A DNA stretch of 64,000 nucleotides from positions 1 through 64,000 of the forward strand of contig ONQB01000007.1 of assembly GCA_900319905.1 (NCBI GenBank). Reading direction: 5' to 3'. Below are positions 53,876 to 60,799 of this stretch, in pieces. Under the pieces are notes generated by a model. The model was not told the DNA's origin, did not search any database, and was given only the letters and a program-made list of their open reading frames with translations. Positions within the stretch are counted from its first letter, which is position 1, and each line of letters opens with the position of its first letter. The translations under genes were made by a program, and so were the position numbers. The stretch comes from an uncultured Prevotella sp. Its GTDB lineage: Bacteria; Bacteroidota; Bacteroidia; Bacteroidales; Bacteroidaceae.

Positions 53876-53883
53876 TAACTTTG
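53876..53883 (+). promoter_or_regulatory. -7 box (TAACTTTG) of the GH127 gene
   Basis: Perfect TAnnTTTG match that implies a leader of about 125 nt before the ATG at 54016. Confidence 0.6.
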
Positions 53884-54015
53884 CAATGCATCGACACCTA
53901 AAGCAAACATGAAGTTTGGTAATAGATAATCTACTCTCACATGTAGACGTAGGTGATGGGTGTCGGTTATGAATAACTTTGAGAACTGAATAGAAGACCT
54001 ATAAATTAAAAATAA

Positions 54016-57000
54016 ATGGAAACACCAAACCTTTGCCCTAAGCGGTTGGCCTCATTAACGGCCATCATGCTATTGGCACTATCCTCGCCGCAGACTATGC
54101 GTGCGCAGGAAGTGCTCTATCCTCACCACTTCAACCTCCACGAAGTAACACTGCTCAACGGTCCGTTGAAAACCGCACAGGATCTGAACTTCAAGACGCT
54201 GCTCGACTACGATGCCGACCGCTTGCTCACGCCCTTTGTGCGTCAGGCCGGACTCACTACCGGCGCTTATGCCGGTTGGGAGACGAAGCATCCCAACTTT
54301 GAGAATTGGGGTGGCAACGGCTTTGACCTGTCCGGTCATGTCGGTGGACATTATCTGTCAGCCTTGGCGCTGGCTTATGCCGCCTGTCACGACGCTGGCA
54401 CCCGTCAACAGCTCAAGGCGAGACTCGACAAGATGATCGCTGTGCTGAAGGATTGTCAGGACGCTTTCGACAACGACAATACCGGACTGAAAGGATATAT
54501 TGGCGGACAGCCCATCAACGAGGTATGGCAGCAACTCTACAAAGGAGACCTGTCGGCCTATGACAAGGTGCGGGGCTGGGTGCCGTTCTATTGCGAACAC
54601 AAGGTGATGGCAGGTCTGCGCGACGCAGCCGTCTATGCCGGCGATGACACGGCGAAGACGCTGTACCGCAAGCTCTGCGACTGGGCAGTGAACGTCGTTG
54701 CCAAGCTCACCACGCAACAGATGCAGAGCGTGCTCAATGCGGAGCACGGTGGCATGGCGGAGGTGCTGGCGGATGCCTACACGCTCTTCGGAGACAGCCG
54801 CTATCTCGAGGCCGCCAAGAAATACAGTCATCAGACCATGGTCAGCGGAATGCAGACGCTCAACACTACCTTCCTCGACAACCTCCATGCCAACACGCAG
54901 GTGCCTAAGTACATAGGCTTCGAGCGCATCGCCGAGGACGACGCGGCGGCCACACGCTATGCCACTGCCGCCCGTAACTTCTGGAGTGACGTGGCCAACA
55001 ACCGCACCACCTGCATAGGAGGCAACAGCGTGGAGGAACACTTCCTCTCAAAGACCAACAGCAACCGGTATATCGACAAGCCTGACGGACCTGAGAGCTG
55101 CAACTCCAACAATATGCTCAAGCTCTCGGAGATGCTTGCCGACCAGACGCACGACGCGCGCTACGCCGACTTCTATGAATATACGATGTACAATCACATC
55201 CTCTCCACGCAGGACCCGACGACGGGTGGCTATGTCTACTTCACAACGCTGCGCCCGCAAGGCTACCGCATCTATTCGCAGGTGAACAAGGCCATGTGGT
55301 GCTGTGTGGGCACGGGCATGGAGAATCATAGTAAGTACGGTCACTTCGCCTATACCCACGACGGCGACTCTGTGCTGTACGTCAACCTCTTCGTGCCCAG
55401 CACACTCAGCGATACCCGCTTTGGACTGACACAGACCACAAGCTATCCCTATGAGCAGCAGTCTACGATCACGGTCGACAAGGCCGGGGCGTTTACCCTT
55501 GCTGTCCGTCATCCCTGGTGGACTACCGATGCTTATCAAATCACGGTCAACGGTGAGAAGCAGAATATTGCCGTGCAGGCGGGTAAGGCCTCTTATGTAA
55601 GGCTGACGCGCTCGTGGAAGAAAGGTGACGTCATACGTGTGAGCCTGCCCATGAAGTTGCGTGTGGAGGAATGTCCCAATTATACCGACTACATTGCCTT
55701 TGAGTATGGGCCGGTGTTGCTTGCCGCCAAGACCACGGCGGAGAATCAGGCGGACGCTGACTCGACGGGCTTGAAACTGGAAACACTGCAGAACGAATAT
55801 GCCGGCGAGGGACGCATGGATCATGCTCCAGGCAGTGTGGGCAAGAGCATGAAGCTCACCACCGCACCTCTGCTCATCGGCGACCGCAGTCAGGTGCTCG
55901 CCCGCATCACCGACGCACAGCCCGGTAGACTGCGCTTCACCATCGACGCCAGCAGGCCCGATGCCGGTACTTATACCTGGAACAAGCTCACGCTGCAACC
56001 CTTCGCCACCATTCATCATGCCCGTTACATGTGCTACTGGTATCAGCAGACCGCTGAGAACTTTGCCAACAGCGACATGGCGCAGGCCGAGCAGAAGGCC
56101 GCTGAGCTGGAAGCTCGTACCATCGACTTTGTGGCACCGGGAGAACAACAGAGTGAGGCCGGACATGAATACAACTACAGCAGCGACTCGAATAAGGGTA
56201 CATACAATGACGAAAGCTACCGCGACGCCAGGGCCGGTGGTTACATCCAGTACTCGCTGTTCAACACACGGGGCGTCACCGACAGCTTGTCGGTGCTCTG
56301 CCGCTTTACGACGGCCGACCACGGACGGAAGGCCACGCTGACCGTCGACGGCAAGAAAATTGCCGACATCGTGATACCACAAAATGTCAAAGGTGCTGAC
56401 AATGGCTTCTACAACGTAGAATATCCTATTCCAGCCTCGCTGGCACGTACTGCCGACGGAAAGGCAAAGGAGAAATTCGTGGTCAGAATCACGGCCTCTT
56501 CCTCTACCATGTGTCCCGGCTTGTACTACCTGCGGCTGATGAGCGGCTATACGGCCGGCACTTACAAGTGGGTGGCCTCAGACTGGAAGACGGGTGACAC
56601 ATGGCGGCTCTCAGCCGACAATATCTCCTATGACAAGGCAGCCAACACCATCACCGTGAAGCAAGGTGGTAACAACAATGTGTGCCTGATGCTTGACTAT
56701 GCCAATCATGACTATACCATCGGCAGTGAGCAGAAATACTTGATGGTGATGGGTACCAACCTCAGCACCGCCAGCGGCATGGCTTACTTGTGGTGGCTCA
56801 ACGGCGTCAACAAGGGTACGCAGGTAAGTCCGACCATCGTGCGCACGATAGACAATCAGCAGGTCTTCGCCTGGGATATGACAGCAAGCGGCATCGGCGA
56901 CAATATCTCCACTTCGGGATCAACCAATATCTGCACCGGTCAGACCATCTTCGGTCTGACTTCCACCACCGGCACGTCGGTCATCACACGCATAGACTTT

Positions 57001-57150
57001 GTGAAAAATGTGGACCAGGCTACGTTCATTCCGGCCATCAGTGTCCCGGACAACAGAAAGACGGTACGCTATGATTTGAGTGGAAGAAAAGCAATGGCCG
57101 ATGGTCAGCATGGTGTCTTCATCGAAAATGGAAAGAAATTTGTGCAGTGA
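54016..57150 (+). CDS. secreted GH127-type beta-L-arabinofuranosidase
   Basis: 1044-aa exported glycosidase (signal peptide METPNLCPKRLASLTAIMLLALSSPQTMRAQ) of the GH127/DUF1680 family, which releases beta-L-arabinofuranose. An (alpha/alpha)6 barrel spans about 40-470. The zinc/catalytic residues typical of the family are present: E360 and C362 in GPESCNSNN, and C429-C430 in MWCCVGTGMENHSKYG, with C429 matching the nucleophile. Beta-sandwich domains follow (about 480-680). The C-terminus is longer than in simple family members and includes a galactose-binding-like region (about 725-850), another beta domain (about 855-1010) and a sorting-like tail (RYDLSGRKA...GVFIENGKKF). It fits plant cell-wall arabinan use with the GH43 genes, although they are far apart. 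Confidence 0.9.
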   Translation: METPNLCPKRLASLTAIMLLALSSPQTMRAQEVLYPHHFNLHEVTLLNGPLKTAQDLNFKTLLDYDADRLLTPFVRQAGLTTGAYAGWETKHPNFENWGGNGFDLSGHVGGHYLSALALAYAACHDAGTRQQLKARLDKMIAVLKDCQDAFDNDNTGLKGYIGGQPINEVWQQLYKGDLSAYDKVRGWVPFYCEHKVMAGLRDAAVYAGDDTAKTLYRKLCDWAVNVVAKLTTQQMQSVLNAEHGGMAEVLADAYTLFGDSRYLEAAKKYSHQTMVSGMQTLNTTFLDNLHANTQVPKYIGFERIAEDDAAATRYATAARNFWSDVANNRTTCIGGNSVEEHFLSKTNSNRYIDKPDGPESCNSNNMLKLSEMLADQTHDARYADFYEYTMYNHILSTQDPTTGGYVYFTTLRPQGYRIYSQVNKAMWCCVGTGMENHSKYGHFAYTHDGDSVLYVNLFVPSTLSDTRFGLTQTTSYPYEQQSTITVDKAGAFTLAVRHPWWTTDAYQITVNGEKQNIAVQAGKASYVRLTRSWKKGDVIRVSLPMKLRVEECPNYTDYIAFEYGPVLLAAKTTAENQADADSTGLKLETLQNEYAGEGRMDHAPGSVGKSMKLTTAPLLIGDRSQVLARITDAQPGRLRFTIDASRPDAGTYTWNKLTLQPFATIHHARYMCYWYQQTAENFANSDMAQAEQKAAELEARTIDFVAPGEQQSEAGHEYNYSSDSNKGTYNDESYRDARAGGYIQYSLFNTRGVTDSLSVLCRFTTADHGRKATLTVDGKKIADIVIPQNVKGADNGFYNVEYPIPASLARTADGKAKEKFVVRITASSSTMCPGLYYLRLMSGYTAGTYKWVASDWKTGDTWRLSADNISYDKAANTITVKQGGNNNVCLMLDYANHDYTIGSEQKYLMVMGTNLSTASGMAYLWWLNGVNKGTQVSPTIVRTIDNQQVFAWDMTASGIGDNISTSGSTNICTGQTIFGLTSTTGTSVITRIDFVKNVDQATFIPAISVPDNRKTVRYDLSGRKAMADGQHGVFIENGKKFVQ

Positions 57151-57189
57151 CCGATTACCCCGTGCATAGGGTGAGGGAGTATTATAAAC

Positions 57190-57316
57190 AGAGAAGTCCG
57201 GAAGCCCAGTCATTACGATAATGATACCTTATTGTCAGGTACTTATTCATTTGACTGAACTTCCGGACTTCTGTACTTCCGGACTTCTGCGTTTCCGTAC
57301 TTCCGGCCTTCTGTTA
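57190..57316. repeat. dispersed palindromic element, copy F
   Basis: About 127 bp. The left arm is short (AGAGAAGTCCGGAAGC). The core at 57207-57257 is 51 bp, in the orientation of copy E, with 43 of 51 positions identical to E. The right arm is longer, with repeated ACTTCCGGACTTCTG units. It lies between the convergent GH127 and HIT genes. Confidence 0.85.
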
Positions 57317-57718
57317 TTATTTCTCAGCCTTGAAAGCGGCGTAGATTTTTTGTGCAGTTGCGGCCATCTCGTCGTCGCTCAACTTGACGTGATGATGGAA
57401 GTCGACGTCAGCCTCCGAGTCGATAGGAATGAGATGGATGTGGGCATGGTTGACTTCGAGTCCCAGCACCACCTGGGCCACCTTCTTGCAGGGGAAAGCC
57501 GTGCGGATGGCCTTGGCAACCTTCTTGGCAAACACCTCAAAGGCGGCGAGGTCGGCGTCGCTCATGTCAAAGATGTAGTCCACTTCCTTACGCGGTACAA
57601 CCAGCGTATGGCCCTGTTTGACGGGATTGATGTCGAGGAAAGCATAGAAGTTCTCATCCTCGGCGCATTTGTAGCTGGGTATCTCACCAGCAGCGATTTT
57701 GCTAAATAGTGTTGCCAT
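57317..57718 (-). CDS. HIT family protein
   Basis: 133-aa cytoplasmic nucleotide hydrolase/transferase of the histidine-triad superfamily. The triad is in VNHAHIHLIPI (about residues 92-102), and the N-terminal CAEDENFYAFLDINPVKQGHTLVVPRKEVDYIFDM is typical. The C-terminus is normal. It follows greA by 12 bp, so the pair is likely cotranscribed. The physiological substrate is unknown; family members cleave nucleoside phosphoramidates or dinucleotides. Confidence 0.93.
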   Translation of the reverse strand: MATLFSKIAAGEIPSYKCAEDENFYAFLDINPVKQGHTLVVPRKEVDYIFDMSDADLAAFEVFAKKVAKAIRTAFPCKKVAQVVLGLEVNHAHIHLIPIDSEADVDFHHHVKLSDDEMAATAQKIYAAFKAEK

Positions 57719-57730
57719 AGTGTATAAGTT

Positions 57731-58201
57731 TTATTCTCCGACAGTGATTTCGTCAATGCGCACCTTAAGGGTACCGCGAGGGATCTTGATCTCTACCACA
57801 TCGCCTACCTTCTTATTGAGCAAGCCCTGTGCGATAGGAGTCTTGATGGAAATCTTGCCCTGCTTGAGGTTGGCCTCGCTCTCCGACACGATGGTGTAGG
57901 TCATGCTCTTTTTGTTGGTAAGATTGGTGATCTTCACCTTTGAGAGAATCTGCACCTCGTCGGTCTTCAGCCGGCTGGTATCCACTATCTTGGCCTGCGC
58001 GATGGTGAGCTTGAGTTCATTGATCTTAGCTTCGAGATGAGCTTGAGCCTCCTTGGCGGCATCATACTCTGAATTTTCACTTAAATCGCCTTTATCGGCA
58101 GCTTCGGCGATAGCCGCAGAAGCCTTGGGGCGCTCTACAGACTCTAGTCTGCGCACCTCGGCCACGAGCTTGTCGTAGCCTTCCTGTGACATGTATGCCA
58201 T
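57731..58201 (-). CDS. greA: transcription elongation factor GreA
   Basis: 156-aa RNA polymerase-binding factor that rescues backtracked complexes by stimulating transcript cleavage. An N-terminal coiled coil (MAYMSQEGYDKLVAEVRRLE ... GDLSENSEYDAAKEAQAHLE) holds the acidic tip motif DLSENSEY. The C-terminal FKBP-like domain includes SPIAQGLL-type TPIAQGLLNKKVGDVVEIKIP. The ATG at 58201 was chosen; a longer frame to 58297 would read through a strong hairpin. The promoter box at 58325-58332 is followed by a terminator-like structure in the leader (58245-58289), so attenuation is possible. Confidence 0.95.
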   Translation of the reverse strand: MAYMSQEGYDKLVAEVRRLESVERPKASAAIAEAADKGDLSENSEYDAAKEAQAHLEAKINELKLTIAQAKIVDTSRLKTDEVQILSKVKITNLTNKKSMTYTIVSESEANLKQGKISIKTPIAQGLLNKKVGDVVEIKIPRGTLKVRIDEITVGE

Positions 58202-58244
58202 AATCCTGTTAATTAAAGTATTTTTAGATTTTACACAGACAGAT

Positions 58245-58289
58245 AAAACGAAAAAGAATTCCGACACCCCCAGAAGAATGTCGGAATTC
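58245..58289 (-). terminator. terminator-like hairpin in the greA leader
   Basis: Perfect 11-bp stem GAATTCCGACA / TGTCGGAATTC (58256-58266, 58279-58289) with a 12-nt loop. On the minus strand it is followed by TTTTTCGTTTT (58255-58245), 44 bp before the greA ATG and downstream of the greA -7 box. It could end the upstream barrel-protein transcript or attenuate greA. Confidence 0.7.
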
Positions 58290-58324
58290 TCTTCCACTAA
58301 ATCTGCTTTATACTATTTGGTATG

Positions 58325-58332
58325 CAAAGTTA
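58325..58332 (-). promoter_or_regulatory. -7 box (TAACTTTG) of greA
   Basis: Perfect TAnnTTTG match about 123 bp upstream of the greA ATG, so the hairpin at 58256-58289 would be transcribed in the leader. Confidence 0.55.
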
Positions 58333-58362
58333 GCGCTTTAATCTGATTGGCGCAAATATTTA

Positions 58363-58409
58363 AGCCATTATTTAGCGTTTATTATATTTATGAGCGCTAA
58401 GTAATGGCT
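58363..58409. other. 15-bp imperfect hairpin after the barrel-protein gene
   Basis: AGCCATTATTTAGCG (58363-58377) pairs with CGCTAAGTAATGGCT (58395-58409) with one mismatch. It lies 23 bp after the stop at 58432, just upstream of the greA promoter. There is no T run. Confidence 0.45.
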
Positions 58410-58431
58410 AATCTGCCAATTTATGCAGGGA

Positions 58432-59016
58432 TTACAGGCTAAATTTGTAGCCCAGGGTGAACTGGAACACGCTGTTCTTGTCGTCGGCACCGTCCACCAC
58501 CTTGGTCACGCCCCAGTTGTAGCGGGCATCGATCACGAGAGGCACTGTGGGAAGCTCATAGCTCAGACCCACGGGAATAGAGAAGTCTACGCTCTTGGCA
58601 TCGACGTCTGCTTCACCGCTCTTGCTGCCGACCTTAGCCTTGACCGAAGAGTTCACGTTGAAGCCAGGCTGTACACCGAGCTTCACAGCGAGACCTTTCA
58701 CCACATAGACATTGGCCATGATAGGCACGTTGATATAGTCCAGCTTGTAAGTGGTCTTTACGCCTTGTACATCGTACTTGCAACCCTGCTGTGAGTAGAG
58801 GGCACCTGCGGAGATAGAGAACAAGTCGGTAGCCTGATACTCAAGCTCTGCACCGGCGGCCAAGCCAATACGAGGGTCTGAACCATCTTCGTTGGTCAGG
58901 GTGGCGACATTCATGCCAACTTTGGGCTGAAGGGTGAAACTACCTACTTCATGCTGTGCGAATGTTGCTGTGGATGCTGCGAAGAGCATCAGTGCTGCGC
59001 ATAATAACTTTTTCAT
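58432..59016 (-). CDS. small outer-membrane beta-barrel protein (PorT/OMP_b-brl-like)
   Basis: 194 aa with signal peptide MKKLLCAALMLFAASTATFAQ. The mature part is about eight amphipathic strands (FTLQPKVGMNVATL, IGLAAGAELEYQATDLFSISAGALYSQQG, INVPIMANVYVVKGLAVKLGVQPGF, FSIPVGLSYELPTVPLVIDARYNWG) and ends in the barrel-type FTLGYKFSL. It matches the porin-like PorT family barrel common in Bacteroidota; function unknown. The promoter region contains a 29-bp palindrome (59125-59153). It has its own transcript, ending near the hairpins before greA. Confidence 0.88.
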   Translation of the reverse strand: MKKLLCAALMLFAASTATFAQHEVGSFTLQPKVGMNVATLTNEDGSDPRIGLAAGAELEYQATDLFSISAGALYSQQGCKYDVQGVKTTYKLDYINVPIMANVYVVKGLAVKLGVQPGFNVNSSVKAKVGSKSGEADVDAKSVDFSIPVGLSYELPTVPLVIDARYNWGVTKVVDGADDKNSVFQFTLGYKFSL

Positions 59017-59101
59017 AGTTTTTGTGATTTAATGTGATATTAATAATGTCTTATCTTAGTCTTGTCGTCTCTTTTACTGCCTTTAACGCTGCAAAAGTAA
59101 G

Positions 59102-59109
59102 CAAAATTA
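59102..59109 (-). promoter_or_regulatory. -7 box (TAATTTTG) of the barrel-protein gene
   Basis: TAnnTTTG match about 86 bp upstream of the ATG at 59016. No TTTG is seen at -33; that region is filled by the palindrome at 59125-59153. Confidence 0.6.
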
Positions 59110-59124
59110 ACCATATCGTTGTCG

Positions 59125-59153
59125 GGATTTCCCTATTTCGAATAGGGAAATCC
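59125..59153. promoter_or_regulatory. 29-bp perfect palindrome over the -33 region
   Basis: GGATTTCCCTATT (59125-59137), TCG loop, AATAGGGAAATCC (59141-59153): 13 of 13 bases pair. Its near edge is 16 bp from the -7 box of the barrel-protein gene, consistent with an operator for an activator or repressor dimer. Confidence 0.55.
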
Positions 59154-59400
59154 GCATTTTAACATTGACGGCCGTCTTACACCTACTCACCGAAGTGCTT
59201 TTGCAATACAGCGGGCAGTGGATAAAAGTCCGTGGTAATGTGCAGTGTACACCTCCATGCGGACGTTATCCGCAGTGATAAGGTCGTGGACTTGAGAGCA
59301 ATTCGTATCGGATCGTTCATTGCGAAAAGTTCGCAATGCAAATATAAATGCTATCCGGGGAGATTGAAAACTTTTTGGGGGATTGCGTGGAATTTTTTAT

Positions 59401-59408
59401 TATCTTTG
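59401..59408 (+). promoter_or_regulatory. -7 box (TATCTTTG) of a small ORF
   Basis: TAnnTTTG match 22 bp before the ATG at 59430; a TTTG at 59374-59377 is a possible -33 element with a 23-bp spacer. Confidence 0.6.
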
Positions 59409-59429
59409 CACGTATAAACCTAAAACATC

Positions 59430-59612
59430 ATGCCGCAACCGACAGACATCATAGAGAATGGCATCGTGCAGGACAGGTCGACGCAGAGCTACCAATTGCG
59501 CGACTCATTGGCATTGGTCGTCAGCCGGACCATCGCCAGCTTCCGCAACCATCCGGCAAAGGAAGGCAGGATGCAGGAACTCGTTGACTGCGTGTTCAGA
59601 CCTGAGCAATAG
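59430..59612 (+). CDS. small hypothetical protein (60 aa)
   Basis: 60-aa ORF starting MPQPTDIIENGIVQDRS with a well-placed promoter box 22 bp upstream and no overlap with another gene. The sequence is hydrophilic with a predicted amphipathic helix (QLRDSLALVVSRTIASF) and a charged end (GRMQELVDCVFRPEQ). No signal peptide or membrane segment. I do not recognise a family. The natural-looking composition and promoter favour a real gene; it could also be a leader fragment. It is convergent with the YhcG-type nuclease gene. Confidence 0.6.
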   Translation: MPQPTDIIENGIVQDRSTQSYQLRDSLALVVSRTIASFRNHPAKEGRMQELVDCVFRPEQ

Positions 59613-59656
59613 GGTTAATAGGGTTCTCTTTCAGTACATTGATTTTTCCAAGGAAG

Positions 59657-60694
59657 CTACTGTTTGCGAAGGTTGTTGCTTGCCAGCTTCTTCACCTGAT
59701 TAATCTGTTCGATGAGCTGGTCGGACGTGGGAAGATAAAGCTGATACTTGCTTGCAAGAATTGTCTTGTTATTTTCTGGTAGCGCCAAGCGTACAGCCGT
59801 GTCGTTCTTGTCCGTACACAAGAGTATCCCTATCGTGGGATTCTCGTCAGGCTGCTTCTCATACCGGTCGTAATAGTTGACGTAGAGTTGTAGTTGTCCT
59901 AAGTCCTGATGGGTCAGTTTGTGCGTTTTCAACTCTATGACAACAAAGGAGCGCAACAGCCGATTGTAGAACACGAGGTCTGCAAAATACTCGTCGTCTT
60001 CTATCAGCAGTCGCTTCTGCCTTGCGACAAAGGAGAATCCCTTGCCCAGTTCAAGAAGGAAATCAGCAATATGGGAGATGAGAGCGCTCTCCAGGTCCTT
60101 TTCATAATAAGCCGGTTTCCTTTCCAGCCCGAGAAACTCCAGGACCATTGGGTCTTTGATGATTTCCAATGGAGATTCGGGGGTGCGCTCTTTTCTTGCC
60201 ACAGCCAGCACCTTCTCCTTGTCATTGCTCATCAACAGCCGTTCATATAGCATGGAGTTGATTTGGCGCTCCAGCTGACGCTTAGACCAGCCCTCATTGA
60301 CTGCTTCAAGCTGATAATATTCCCGCTTGTCTTTATCCGGAATAGCAATAAGCAGTTTGTATTGAGACCAGTTCAATTGCGCACACAGTGTGTTCGCAAT
60401 TGGATAAGTACGATAAAACTTACGGCATATCTCTAGTTGTCTTACTGAGAAGCCGCTGCCATACAACGGTGCGAGATTCTTTGATAAAGTTTCTAAAAGG
60501 AAAGACCCATAATCAGCACGTTCTTTTCCTTGCTGCTCTTTCTCAAATATCCGCTTGCCAATATTCCAATACATGAGCACGCGGGCCTGGTCTACGCTCC
60601 GGGCTGCATGATTACGAGCTTGGTCGATGATTCCCCGTATCTCATTAACAAACTCCTTTAGATTGCCATTTGATATGTTGCGATTGTCTTCCAT
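59657..60694 (-). CDS. YhcG-type PD-(D/E)XK nuclease domain protein (DUF1016)
   Basis: 345 aa. The N-terminal DUF1016 helical domain (about 10-165) has IRGIIDQARNHAARSVDQARVLMYWNIGKRIFE and SVRQLEICRKFYRTYP. The C-terminal PD-(D/E)XK fold (about 175-335) has the acidic site in DLVFYNRLLRSFVVIELK followed by LGQLQLYVNYYD. Family members are predicted DNA nucleases linked to genome-defence or restriction islands. Here no methylase or restriction subunit is adjacent, so a defence role is conjecture. No clear -7 box upstream. Full-length by family standards. Confidence 0.9.
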   Translation of the reverse strand: MEDNRNISNGNLKEFVNEIRGIIDQARNHAARSVDQARVLMYWNIGKRIFEKEQQGKERADYGSFLLETLSKNLAPLYGSGFSVRQLEICRKFYRTYPIANTLCAQLNWSQYKLLIAIPDKDKREYYQLEAVNEGWSKRQLERQINSMLYERLLMSNDKEKVLAVARKERTPESPLEIIKDPMVLEFLGLERKPAYYEKDLESALISHIADFLLELGKGFSFVARQKRLLIEDDEYFADLVFYNRLLRSFVVIELKTHKLTHQDLGQLQLYVNYYDRYEKQPDENPTIGILLCTDKNDTAVRLALPENNKTILASKYQLYLPTSDQLIEQINQVKKLASNNLRKQ

Positions 60695-60799
60695 CCCTAC
60701 AATTAAGTTTGATTGAACTTACCCAATATTATTTCCTCTATATCCGTTCTGATGGATGTTTCGGAAGATGCGTGGCTTCTCGGCTGCGTTGAAATATCA

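Noticed and set aside
55048..56382. 444-aa minus-strand ORF opposite the GH127 gene
   Set aside because: Antisense shadow of a confident enzyme gene; no promoter or recognisable domain.
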